64,000 nucleotides of DNA, taken from positions 62,001 to 126,000 of the forward strand of contig LQGW01000031.1 in NCBI GenBank assembly GCA_002838815.1, given 5' to 3'. Below the pieces are notes generated by a model. It did not search any database. It saw only the letters and a list, made by a program, of their open reading frames with translations, and was not told the origin of the DNA. Below, one piece after another: positions 1-9,938 of this stretch. Every line of letters begins with the position of its first letter. The first letter of the stretch is position 1. The position numbers were made by a program, and so were the translations under genes. Source of the stretch: Clostridiaceae bacterium JG1575. Its GTDB lineage: Bacteria; Bacillota; Clostridia; Clostridiales; Clostridiaceae.

Positions 1-212
1 TGAGCGATGAAGGGTTGCGTCGACAAACGCTGATGGAAGGGAAGCTGTGGGGCGAAAAGATGCAGCAGCGCCAAAACCGAAAGCACCGTCAACAAAACGG
101 CTAAAAAAGGCAAGATCCGGCCTCTTTTGGGCTTATCCTTTCGAGGGGGTCCCTCTTGGGGCCCTCCTTGAAGCAAACGGGGGGCTGATGGGGCGTCATT
201 CGCTCGTTTCAT
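1..212 (-). CDS. N-terminal part of a membrane-anchored protein (truncated by window edge)
   Basis: I do not recognise this protein. A minus-strand frame opens with ATG at 212-210 behind a good ribosome site (TAAGGAGAACCCC) and stays open to the window start, about 70 residues. The first 34 residues are polar and rich in Pro, Arg and Lys; a single hydrophobic stretch follows (starting ILPFLAVLLTVL), then a Pro/Gln-rich segment. This fits a cytoplasmic tail, one membrane anchor and an outside domain that lies beyond the window. It sits downstream of pyrD but is separated from it by a terminator, so it is probably not part of the pyr operon. Confidence 0.65.
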   Translation of the reverse strand, partial: MKRANDAPSAPRLLQGGPQEGPPRKDKPKRGRILPFLAVLLTVLSVLALLHLFAPQLPFHQRLSTQPFIA

Positions 213-256
213 GGGGTTCTCCTTATGACTTAGCTTTGAGGATGTCTTAAAAAGGA

Positions 257-291
257 AAAAGGAAGAGGGGGCTATGAAACCCTTCTTCCTT
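257..291 (-). terminator. Rho-independent terminator after pyrD
   Basis: On the minus strand a GGAAGAAGGG arm pairs, with one mismatch, with a CCCCTCTTCC arm and is followed by a T-rich tail (TTTTTCCTTTTT). It closes the pyr operon ahead of the gene at 212. Confidence 0.65.
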
Positions 292-357
292 TCATTATAG
301 GGAGCCTTTTTCGGAGCGTCCACCCGAAAAAGCCCAATCCCTTTTGAGGGCGCGTCT

Positions 358-2041
<1,684 letters not shown>

Positions 2042-2149
2042 CAAAAGCTCCTCCCATCGTGCCCTTTTTAAGGGGGGACGCCCCCTGGCGCATCCCCCAA
2101 TCCCCGTCAGCTCTTCTCTTCGTTCCTTCAACGCTTTTGGACCGGATCT

Positions 2150-3442
2150 TTATTCATTCCAGGGTTGAATGGAACCTTCTTGCATCAAAGGGATGCCGTC
2201 TTTAAAGACCCAGTCCACTCGCCCCTGAACCTCCCATCCGGCAAAGGGCGTGTTTTTCCCCATGCTTTGATGGTTCTTCGGATCGATGGTGTAGCGGGCG
2301 TTAAGATCGATTACGGCAAGATCGGCCTTGGCCCCCAGGCTAAGGCGCCCCCCCTCAAGAGAGAAAATTCGGGCGGGGGCGGTGCTCATGGCGTCCACCA
2401 AACGGCTGAGGGTAAGGTGCCCCGGCAGCACCAGGTGGGTATAAAGCAGGGGGAAGGATGTCTCCAGCCCAGTGATGCCAAAGGGAGAATCTTCAAGACC
2501 CCGGCTCTTTTCTTCTTCGGTGTGCGGTGCATGATCCGTGGCGATCGCTTCGATGATGCCTTCTTGAAGGCCCTCCAAGAGACGTTTTTGATCCTTCTTA
2601 CTCCGCAAGGGCGGATTCATCTTCCACCGCCCGTCTTCTCTTAAATCTTCGTCGCACAGCAGCAGATGATGGGGGGTTACCTCCCCCGACACCTTAGCGC
2701 CCCATTCTTTGGCAAGCTTCAAAAGATCCACGCCTCGGTGCGTGGACATGTGGCAGATGTGGTAGCGGGCCCCGGTTTCATGGGCCAGTAGAAGGTCTCT
2801 TGCAATCTGCTGATCCTCCACGGCGCGAAGAATGCCGCGATACCCCTTGGCCTGGGCGTAGTCCCCGGCGTGGATGCAGCCGCCAAACAGCAAGCGTTCC
2901 TCCTCACAGTGGGCGGCGAGGACTCCATCGAGGCGAGCGACTTCTTTCATGGCCTCATACATCATGGCGCTGTCTTGCACGCCTTTCCCATCATCGGAAA
3001 ACCCCACGGCTCCGGCTTCTTTTAGTTCGTCAAAATCCGTCAGCTCTTCGCCGCATTCGCCCTTAGTGATGGGGGCATAAAAGCCCACGGCGATGCCGGC
3101 TTCTTTTAAAGAGCGCTCCCTCATCTTGAGCATGCGCTGCGCCGTATCCGGGCATGGCGATACATTGGGCATGGCAAAAATCGTCGTGTATCCCCCAGCA
3201 ATAGCTGCGCGAGCTCCCGTGCGAATGGTTTCCTTATGCGTGAAGCCCGGCTCGCGAAGATGCACATGAGGATCAATGAACCCCGGGACCAGAAGGCGGC
3301 CCGCAAGATCAATGCATTGGGCATCCTCCTGGGAAAGCTCCGGTTTTATGCGCTGAATCACGCCCTCGTCCAAAAGAACGTCCATTTTTTGAGTTTCGTT
3401 GCCCGCCACCAAAAGCGCCGCATGTTTCAAAAGGATCTTCAT
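2150..3442 (-). CDS. pyrC: Dihydroorotase
   Basis: Closes carbamoyl-aspartate to dihydroorotate. At 430 residues it has the size of type I bacterial dihydroorotases. The zinc-binding motif DPHVHLREPG is near residue 60, and the conserved ATDHAPH motif with the catalytic Asp lies in the C-terminal half; the strand-end His ligands are seen in ICHMSTHRG and PHHLLLCDE. The start overlaps the last 4 bases of pyrB, the usual coupled arrangement. The amidohydrolase barrel is complete. Confidence 0.96.
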   Translation of the reverse strand: MKILLKHAALLVAGNETQKMDVLLDEGVIQRIKPELSQEDAQCIDLAGRLLVPGFIDPHVHLREPGFTHKETIRTGARAAIAGGYTTIFAMPNVSPCPDTAQRMLKMRERSLKEAGIAVGFYAPITKGECGEELTDFDELKEAGAVGFSDDGKGVQDSAMMYEAMKEVARLDGVLAAHCEEERLLFGGCIHAGDYAQAKGYRGILRAVEDQQIARDLLLAHETGARYHICHMSTHRGVDLLKLAKEWGAKVSGEVTPHHLLLCDEDLREDGRWKMNPPLRSKKDQKRLLEGLQEGIIEAIATDHAPHTEEEKSRGLEDSPFGITGLETSFPLLYTHLVLPGHLTLSRLVDAMSTAPARIFSLEGGRLSLGAKADLAVIDLNARYTIDPKNHQSMGKNTPFAGWEVQGRVDWVFKDGIPLMQEGSIQPWNE

Positions 3443-4311
3443 GCGTGATCCAACGCCCGCTCAATGACGGCCATGCGCACGTAAACTCCGTTTTCCATCT
3501 GCTTGAAGATGCGGGACTTGGGGCTTTCCACCAAATCCCCATCGATTTCCCAGCCACGGTTGAAGGGGGCGGGATGCATGATGATGGCGTGTTCTTGCAT
3601 TTCGGCGTAGCGGGTTTTATTCAATCCATACGAAGTCAGGTATTCTTCCTGAGTCATGTTCATCCGATGTTCGTGCCGCTCGTGTTGCACCCGAAGGAGC
3701 ATGGCGACATCCACCTTGGCAAAAGCCTCGTTGCAGTCGATGTAATCATAGGCCGGATCCTTTAAGGGCTCGGGGGCGCAGATGAAGACCTCCATGCCCA
3801 GGCGACGCATGACTTCAATGTTGGTTTTGGCCACTCGCGAGAAGCGGATGTCCCCTAAAATGAGGACCTTCAACCCTTCCAGGCGTCCAAACTCTTCCCG
3901 AATTGTCATCAGGTCCAACAGTGACTGGGTGGGGTGATCGCCGGCGCCATCGCCGCCGTTGAGCACGGGGATGTTGAGCTTACCCACCAGTTCTTCATAG
4001 TAGCGGACTTCTGAGGCACGGATCACCACCCCGCTAACGCCGATGGCTTCAAAAGTTTTGACCGTATCGTAGAGGGTTTCTCCTTTTTTGATGGAGGAGG
4101 CTTCAGGGTTCAAATTGATATCTTGAATCCCCAGCTTCTTCTGCGCCATGATGAAGGAGTTCTGGGTTCTTGTGGAGGGTTCAAAGAAGAGGTTGGCAAA
4201 GACGCAATTGGCGTAGCTTTTTTTCTCGCCCTGCTTAAAGGCTTCGGCGCGGTCCAGAAGGTGCGTAATTTCCTCAAGGTCCAGTTCTTTTAAGGTGGTT
4301 AGATTTTTCAA
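3439..4311 (-). CDS. pyrB: Aspartate carbamoyltransferase, catalytic chain
   Basis: Joins carbamoyl phosphate and aspartate, the committed step of pyrimidine synthesis. The 290-residue protein carries the carbamoyl-phosphate loop FFEPSTRTQNSF, NGGDGAGDHPTQSLLDL for substrate binding and HPAPFNRG near the end. No ATG fits: the frame reaches back to an ATG at 4443, but that would place the attenuator inside the coding region. A TTG at 4311 lies 6 bases after AGGGAGGAA and gives a product starting MKNLTTLKELDLEEI, matching the family N-terminus, so I take TTG as start. No regulatory chain PyrI is present, as in other Firmicutes of the PyrR type. Confidence 0.94.
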   Translation of the reverse strand: MKNLTTLKELDLEEITHLLDRAEAFKQGEKKSYANCVFANLFFEPSTRTQNSFIMAQKKLGIQDINLNPEASSIKKGETLYDTVKTFEAIGVSGVVIRASEVRYYEELVGKLNIPVLNGGDGAGDHPTQSLLDLMTIREEFGRLEGLKVLILGDIRFSRVAKTNIEVMRRLGMEVFICAPEPLKDPAYDYIDCNEAFAKVDVAMLLRVQHERHEHRMNMTQEEYLTSYGLNKTRYAEMQEHAIIMHPAPFNRGWEIDGDLVESPKSRIFKQMENGVYVRMAVIERALDHA

Positions 4312-4364
4312 GATTATTTCCTCCCTGTGAAATTTAAATTCTTGAAGGGGATGATCCCCGGGAT

Positions 4365-4398
4365 TAAAAAAACCTCTTATCCCGCAGGATAAGAGGTT
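4365..4398 (-). terminator. pyr leader attenuator (terminator hairpin)
   Basis: A perfect 12-bp stem (arms 4371-4382 and 4387-4398, loop CGCA) followed on the minus strand by a run of seven T. It lies between the promoter and pyrB, downstream of the PyrR-binding motif, so it should stop transcription when UMP is plentiful. Confidence 0.9.
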
Positions 4399-4451
4399 GG
4401 ATGGTTTGCACCCACTGAATAAGCCGCAGCATGGGCGGCCCATCGGTTTCT

Positions 4452-4475
4452 CTTCTCAGCCTCACGGGACTGAAT
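4452..4475 (-). promoter_or_regulatory. PyrR-binding element in the pyr leader
   Basis: The leader contains AGTCCCGTGAGGCT followed by GAGAAG, which agrees with the known PyrR binding-loop consensus ARUCCNGNGAGGYU. PyrR with UMP binds this RNA and favours the downstream terminator. The pyrR gene itself is not in the window. Confidence 0.88.
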
Positions 4476-4490
4476 TAAAGCTTTCGTATT

Positions 4491-4520
4491 ATTCTACCCT
4501 TGCCCCTTTTTTCATGTCAA
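4491..4520 (-). promoter_or_regulatory. Sigma-A promoter of the pyr operon
   Basis: Minus strand: TTGACA (4520-4515), 18-base spacer, TAGAAT (4496-4491). Transcription would start about 4484, just ahead of the PyrR motif. Confidence 0.82.
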
Positions 4521-4582
4521 GGTTGCTCAAAGGATTTATGGATTTGTCAATGGAACGCCGCGAAATCGCTAATTTTAGTGGG

Positions 4583-5764
4583 CTATTGAGCGAGCAACGC
4601 CTCTTGGATGCGCGCCAAGGCTTCCAGGATCTTCGCGGTGGGGCAGGCGAGGTTCATGCGTTCCCAAAGCGCGCCTTCTTCTCCAAAGAGAATTCCTTCG
4701 TCAAAAAAAACCTCAGCTTTTTTGTGAAGCCACGCTTCCAACTCTTGAGCGTTGAACCCCAGCGCGGAACAATCCATCCAAAGAAGATAGGTTCCTTCCA
4801 AGGGGGCGACGCGGATCATGGGCAGATGCTCCTTTACATACGCCCGGGCGGTCCGTTCATTTTCTTGCAACAGCTCAAGAAATCCTTCAAGCCAGTCCTC
4901 TGCCTCATTGTATGCGGCTTTTGCCGCCACATAACCTAGGGCATTGACCATCCCCACCCCGCTTAGCCTCGCTTCCTCCTGAAACGCCTGACGCTCCTGA
5001 GGATCCATAATAATGATGTTGGACGCAACGTATCCGGCGAGATTGAAGGTTTTTGAGGGGGCTGTAGCGGTCATCAGTCCCTTGGCTTCGGGTCCGATGA
5101 GGGACGCGAGGGGCCGGTGGCGGTGCCCTTTCAAAACGAGGTCGTGGTGGATTTCATCGCAGACCAAAAACACCCCATTTTCCCGGCAAATGCGATACAC
5201 CGCCAACAGTTCCTCCTCACTCCAGACTCGTCCCACGGGGTTATGGGGGGAACAAAGAATCATTAAGGTGTTGGCCGGATCCTTGGCCAATTCTTCCAGC
5301 TGCGACAAATTCATCCGATAGCTGGCGTCTTCCTCAAGGAGGGGATTGGCCACAACGCAACGTCCGCTGCCTTCAATGGCGGTTCGAAAGGGGTAATACA
5401 CCGGCGGTTGGATGATCACACCATCCCCAGGAGAAGAAAAGGCGCGCACGGCGTTGTAGAGCGCCGGGACGACTCCCGGGAAAGGGACGATGGCGTCTAA
5501 GGGCACCGTCCACTGGTGGCGCCGAGCCATCCAGGACGCCACGGCTTCTCGGTAGGCCTGGGTGGGTCCTGTATACCCTAAGACGTTTTCTTTCACGTAC
5601 GCCGCCACGGCCTCGCCGATGACGGGCGGGTTCATAAGCTCCATATCCGCAACGGAATAGGGGATGACGCCTTGCGCCACCTGCGGATTCCATTCATCCA
5701 TTTGATCCCATTTGTAGGCGCCGGTTCCTCGACGATTGGGGGCGGTTAAAAATGCTTGTTCCAT
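4583..5764 (-). CDS. PLP-dependent C-S beta-lyase / aminotransferase, MalY-PatB family
   Basis: Fold-type I PLP enzyme, 393 residues. Family marks: VADMELMNPPVI near the N-terminus, the PLP-lysine motif APSKTFNLAG, the ring-binding CDEIHHDLV with its Asp, and LCSPHNPVGRVW. MalY/PatB proteins cleave cystathionine or cysteine to a thiol or sulphide, pyruvate and ammonia; some also act as regulators. The exact substrate cannot be told from sequence. Start ATG 5764 follows AGGAGGTATAGG. It lies 29 bases after the charged hypothetical gene at 5794-6408, so the two are probably co-transcribed. It ends about 60 bases from the divergently useful pyr promoter region. Confidence 0.88.
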   Translation of the reverse strand: MEQAFLTAPNRRGTGAYKWDQMDEWNPQVAQGVIPYSVADMELMNPPVIGEAVAAYVKENVLGYTGPTQAYREAVASWMARRHQWTVPLDAIVPFPGVVPALYNAVRAFSSPGDGVIIQPPVYYPFRTAIEGSGRCVVANPLLEEDASYRMNLSQLEELAKDPANTLMILCSPHNPVGRVWSEEELLAVYRICRENGVFLVCDEIHHDLVLKGHRHRPLASLIGPEAKGLMTATAPSKTFNLAGYVASNIIIMDPQERQAFQEEARLSGVGMVNALGYVAAKAAYNEAEDWLEGFLELLQENERTARAYVKEHLPMIRVAPLEGTYLLWMDCSALGFNAQELEAWLHKKAEVFFDEGILFGEEGALWERMNLACPTAKILEALARIQEALLAQ

Positions 5765-5793
5765 CCTATACCTCCTGAGGAAGCGGATGCCTC

Positions 5794-6408
5794 CTAAGCT
5801 TCCTTTTCTTTCTTTTTTTTCGTGGAAATGAATCGCCCTTTTTCATCCCGAGCCAAAGAACGCTTGGGGGCATGGGCGGTGCTCGGGCGCTTGGGGGTAG
5901 CGTCTTGAGGCTTTTTCTTTGGGGCTTTTTTCGGACTGGTTTTTTCGCTGGTTTGATGTTCCGGATGTTCCCGGGCAAAGGATGCTAGGACGCCTTCCTC
6001 CAGCACGCATTCGGCCAGATTCTTCATCACTTGCCCCACCTTTAACTGCATGTAATCGCCTAAGGACCCTTCCGGCGGTGCGGCGCTCCTCCCTTCCCCC
6101 TCCCAAATGGGCTGAATCAGGGGATCGGATTCAGCTATTTTTTCCTTGGCGGCAAGGGCCGCCTCGTCTTCCCGGGCCATGCGCTCTCGAAGTTCTTCTT
6201 CCAGACGCATGCGCTGTTTTTCAAAGGCATCGGTGAGGGTGAAAAAGCCGGGAATGATGGGAATGGGCGGGTGGGAAATTCTTGGCCCGCGCAACACCTC
6301 CTGCTCATGCTCCCGCTCATCGATCTGGACGATTTCATCATCAAAGGTTTCATAAAATGTGATGGGACGCGACTCCATCTTTTTTTTGGCGTGAGGGTCA
6401 TCTTTCAT
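5794..6408 (-). CDS. Hypothetical charged protein
   Basis: I do not recognise this 204-residue protein. It starts at ATG 6408 behind AAAGGAG. Residues 1-60 contain mixed acidic text and a Pro/Ile-rich patch (ISHPPIPIIPGFF); about 60-100 is a charged, probably helical segment; about 110-140 is a short non-charged region; the last 60 residues are Lys/Pro-rich with AARDEKGRFIS-like text (LARDEKGRFISTKKKK) and a basic tail. There is no signal peptide or membrane segment. The tail suggests nucleic-acid or surface contact but this is a guess. It shares an operon with the PatB-like lyase, with no functional link evident. Confidence 0.7.
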   Translation of the reverse strand: MKDDPHAKKKMESRPITFYETFDDEIVQIDEREHEQEVLRGPRISHPPIPIIPGFFTLTDAFEKQRMRLEEELRERMAREDEAALAAKEKIAESDPLIQPIWEGEGRSAAPPEGSLGDYMQLKVGQVMKNLAECVLEEGVLASFAREHPEHQTSEKTSPKKAPKKKPQDATPKRPSTAHAPKRSLARDEKGRFISTKKKKEKEA

Positions 6409-6677
6409 GAAGTTCTCCTTTGCGCTTTGCTCTTCAGGCTGAAAAAGCCAAAATTGAATCCTAAAAGCCGTACGGGTTTATTGTAGACGGGAATCATGAA
6501 GAGACTATGAAAAGAACCCCTAAGCGAAGAGAAACGACTCCTTTTTAGGGGAAAAACCTCGCCCAAAAGCTCGGGGAGCGCCCTCGGATCGTGCTACACT
6601 AAAGATGCTCCTAGGTTCGGGCAGGCCTCATCCACCGAACCGCCCCCCCTATTCCCCTAAAGAAATCAGGTGATTCC

Positions 6678-7832
6678 ATGAATGATTCAGCTCCTTGCGT
6701 CGTTTCCTTATTAAAGGAACTCATCGCCATCAAAAGCATCAATCCCCCGGGCCTCGAGGAGGGCGTCCATGAGGTCTTGACCACGTTTTTTACTCGCTTT
6801 AAAATTCCCGTTCAAAGCCAAAGCATCGCGCCGGGCCGAAAAAATCTCATTGCGCATCTTCCCGGAAAAAATCCGCACCCTTTGGTGTTTACCGGTCACA
6901 TGGATGTGGTTCCCGTCAGTTCAAAGGAACGCCTGCGCTGGCTTAGCGATCCCTTTGTCCCCACGGTGCAAAACAATCGTTTGTATGGGCGGGGCGCGGC
7001 CGATATGAAGTCCGGTCTCGCCGCCGCTGCCTGCGCCATGGCACAGGTGAAGTACGAGGGCCTAACGTTGCCCCATGACCTTCTTTTTTGCGCCACGGTG
7101 GATGAGGAATTCACCATGCGGGGCTCACAAGCCTTGATGTCGGATCCTCTTTTAAAAGATGCCTTAGGCATCGTGGTCTGCGAGCCAACCTCTTTGGCGT
7201 TATGTACCAAGGGCAAGGGCCGTACCTTCGGCCGCATCACCTTCTATGGGAGCACCGGGCACGGCAGTTCCCCGGGAGGCTGTAATGCCATCGATGCGGC
7301 CGTGGATTTGATTCAGAGGATGAAGGCGGAGGATTTTTCCCGTTGTGGGGATCCCAGCGCAGGCGAAACCTTTTGGCGAGCGCTCTCCATTCACGCCGGT
7401 GTCGATCCCGATGTCGTGCCGGATGAATGCGTTCTGGGCATCGATGCCCGTTTGGCTTTGGATCACGACCCGAAAGATATTTGGCTGCGCATGGACCGAC
7501 TCTTGAGCCAGCAATCCCCGCCCCCTCGAGTGGTGGTTTTGGATGAGCGAGCTCCTTTTCGCACGCCGAAAGAGGATCCCTTGGTGCGCTTGGCCCAAAG
7601 GCTCCGCCATGAACTCCATCTCACAGCCCCAAACGACGTCTTCCCTGGAACCACCGACGGCACGAAGCTGCGCGCCCAAGGGGCTCCCTGCATCATCATA
7701 GGCCCCGGGGACCTCTCTTGTGTGCACCGAGAAAATGAATCCGTAGACCTTGAAGAAGTCCACCAGGCTTTTTTACTTTATCAGCGCCTGATGAAAGAAT
7801 TCACCATTGAGGACCCTCTCTTGCGCCCCTAA
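6678..7832 (+). CDS. M20 family metallohydrolase (ArgE/DapE-like)
   Basis: A 384-residue zinc hydrolase that should cleave an amide in an N-acyl amino acid or small peptide. Metal-site motifs of the family are present: FTGHMDVVP (His and Asp), GRGAADMKSGLAA (bridging Asp), ATVDEEFTMRGS (catalytic Glu and metal Glu), VVCEPTS, and a C-terminal His in GDLSCVHRENE. The dimerisation insert (about residues 180-290) opens with GSTGHGSSP. Substrate specificity (succinyl-diaminopimelate, acetylornithine or other) is open. It is a single gene on the plus strand, with ATG at 6678 behind AGGTGA; a TACACT -10-like box lies about 85 bases upstream. Confidence 0.88.
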   Translation: MNDSAPCVVSLLKELIAIKSINPPGLEEGVHEVLTTFFTRFKIPVQSQSIAPGRKNLIAHLPGKNPHPLVFTGHMDVVPVSSKERLRWLSDPFVPTVQNNRLYGRGAADMKSGLAAAACAMAQVKYEGLTLPHDLLFCATVDEEFTMRGSQALMSDPLLKDALGIVVCEPTSLALCTKGKGRTFGRITFYGSTGHGSSPGGCNAIDAAVDLIQRMKAEDFSRCGDPSAGETFWRALSIHAGVDPDVVPDECVLGIDARLALDHDPKDIWLRMDRLLSQQSPPPRVVVLDERAPFRTPKEDPLVRLAQRLRHELHLTAPNDVFPGTTDGTKLRAQGAPCIIIGPGDLSCVHRENESVDLEEVHQAFLLYQRLMKEFTIEDPLLRP

Positions 7833-8047
7833 AAGTCCCTTTGACGTGCATCAAAAGACCCCTCTTGTGCCGTTAAGTGATGACAACAACACGAAACCAA
7901 GAAGGGGATCCCCTTACAGGTCTCCTTTTACCCTTGAACTTGCGAACGCCTGATCCTGTGGTCCGCCTGGGACGTCAACCTCAAATAAGGACGATCCCCA
8001 AACGTCAGTCCCTTAAAAGAGCCGCCGACGCCCGCCGATCCTAGCGT

Positions 8048-8121
8048 AAAACAACCACAGCCCCTTCTTCACCTCAAGAGCCTAGCGCTCCAAAGGGCAA
8101 AGAGGGGGCTGTGGTTGTTTT
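8048..8121. terminator. Long hairpin between convergent genes
   Basis: Two perfectly complementary 17-base arms (8048-8064 and 8105-8121) with a 40-base loop and T-runs on both strands. It sits in the 337-bp gap between the convergent genes ending at 7832 and 8170, and can end both transcripts. I see nothing else in this gap. Confidence 0.75.
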
Positions 8122-8169
8122 GAGTTAAGAGGCGCTGCCGCTAAGGATCTTCATCGACTGCCCAACGCC

Positions 8170-9672
8170 CTACATTCCGTAAAAGAGTTTGTCTGTTGCA
8201 AAGGCATCATCTGAAGTATAGTCAATGCCCAAAGCCCGCAGGGTTTTCTCATCGTTGGTGGTGAGGATGGTGGTGGAATGAAGATTCACACCGTCCAGCG
8301 CCCCAATGCAGTCGAAGGCCGCCTGAGCCATGGGGTTTGTCGCCGCCGACATGGATAAGGCAATGAGGATTTCATTGAGATTCAACAAACTCTCCTGCAG
8401 ATGAGAGGTGTGCTGCTTGAGCTTCAAGATGGGCTGAAGCACCACCGGAGAGAGCAAATAAATGCCATCGTTGATGTTGGCCAAATACTTCAACGCGTTG
8501 AGCACTGCGGCAGCCGTGGCCTGCATCATATTTTTTCTTTTGCCCGTGATCAAGGTGCCGCAATTGAGCTCAAGAGCCACCACGCAGGCTGGTTCCAAAT
8601 CACTGGAGCTCATGGTGGCTGCGGTCTCGCGAGCCGCCAAAACAACCTTGCGGTTGCGCTCCGAGAGATTCATTTTCTCCATGAGCATTCGGCTGCGCTC
8701 AAAGGCTTCGGCATCGATGAGTCCTTTTTTATAATCCACCGACGCTTTGAAAAAGCGGCGGATGATTTCCTGCTTTGCCGCTTCTTGAACCGCAGCATCA
8801 TCAAAAATTCCAGAGCTGACGCAATTGACGCCCATATCCGTGGGGGATTTAAATTCCGATTCTTTCCCGGAAATTTTCTCTAAGATGCGTTTTAAAACCG
8901 GGAACGTCTCGATGTCCCGATTGTAGTTAACCGCGACCTTATCATACGCCTCTACGTGGTAGTCATCGATCATGTTGATGTCCTTCAAATCCACGGTAGC
9001 CGCTTCGTAGGCAACGTTGACGGGATGCTTTAGGGGCAGATCCCAAACTGGGAACGTCTCAAATTTGGAATACCCCGCAGAAACTCCGCGCTTGGCTTCA
9101 TGATAAAGCTGGGAGAGGCACGTGGCGAGTTTTCCGTTTCCTGGACCTGGAGCGGTCACGACCACAATGGGTTTTTCGGTGGGGATGTACGGGTTGCTTC
9201 CATATCCCGCATCGGATACGACTTTATCGATGTCTGTGGGGTATCCTTCAATGCTGCGATGCACAAAAACCCGAAAGCCTCTTCGCTCCAAACGATTCAT
9301 AAAGATCTTTGCCGAGGGCTGTTCGGCATAACGCGTCAAGACCACGCTGTTGACAGGAATGCCTTGAGCTCTCAGATCGTCAATAAGCTTCAAAACTTCC
9401 TGATCGTAGGTAATGCCCAAATTTTCATTGACCTTATTGCGTTCAATATCGCCGGCGTAAATGCAGATGATGACCTCAATTTGGTCCCGAAGCTTCTTTA
9501 AGAGTGCTACCTTTGCGTTGGGATCAAAACCGGGCAGCACGCGATGGGCATGCAAATCATTGAATAGTTTGCCTCCAAATTCCAAATACAGCTTGTCGTA
9601 GTGATGGACCCGCTCCAAAATATATTTGGACTGCTCCTTGAGATACTCTTCTGAATCAAAGCCTTTTTTCAT
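8170..9672 (-). CDS. DUF1846 family protein (UPF0371)
   Basis: A 500-residue protein that I place in the DUF1846/UPF0371 family from its length and the stretches [31 protein letters not shown] and [18 protein letters not shown]. The last of these resembles a phosphate-binding loop. The family is common in Firmicutes, has been crystallised and has no firmly assigned reaction. No signal peptide or membrane helix is seen. ATG 9672 follows TAAGGGGGGACAC. It stands alone between the terminator hairpin at 8048-8121 and the divergent Na/Pi cotransporter gene. Confidence 0.85.
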   Translation of the reverse strand: MKKGFDSEEYLKEQSKYILERVHHYDKLYLEFGGKLFNDLHAHRVLPGFDPNAKVALLKKLRDQIEVIICIYAGDIERNKVNENLGITYDQEVLKLIDDLRAQGIPVNSVVLTRYAEQPSAKIFMNRLERRGFRVFVHRSIEGYPTDIDKVVSDAGYGSNPYIPTEKPIVVVTAPGPGNGKLATCLSQLYHEAKRGVSAGYSKFETFPVWDLPLKHPVNVAYEAATVDLKDINMIDDYHVEAYDKVAVNYNRDIETFPVLKRILEKISGKESEFKSPTDMGVNCVSSGIFDDAAVQEAAKQEIIRRFFKASVDYKKGLIDAEAFERSRMLMEKMNLSERNRKVVLAARETAATMSSSDLEPACVVALELNCGTLITGKRKNMMQATAAAVLNALKYLANINDGIYLLSPVVLQPILKLKQHTSHLQESLLNLNEILIALSMSAATNPMAQAAFDCIGALDGVNLHSTTILTTNDEKTLRALGIDYTSDDAFATDKLFYGM

Positions 9673-9938
9673 GTGTCCCCCCTTAAAATGAATGATCGCA
9701 TCCCAAATGAGGGATCGCCGTCAATAAATTCACCTTCTATCATAGCTATTCCGAGGGTGGGTTTCAATCTTTTCAAGGGAATAATCTTAGAGCCTAAAGC
9801 TCCCGATGAGAAAAACATTCGTTCCCCTTGTTATTTGAAGGTAACTTCACTATGATTGAATGGGATTGAATCGGGGATTATTGGGGCGTCCAATAATGTA
9901 AAAAAGCTTCAACCCAATACGATGCGTTACAAAGGGTG

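Noticed and set aside
47-250. Plus-strand 67-codon frame at the window start
   Set aside because: It lies antisense to a minus-strand frame with ATG 212, a good ribosome site and a clear membrane helix; the plus frame has neither.
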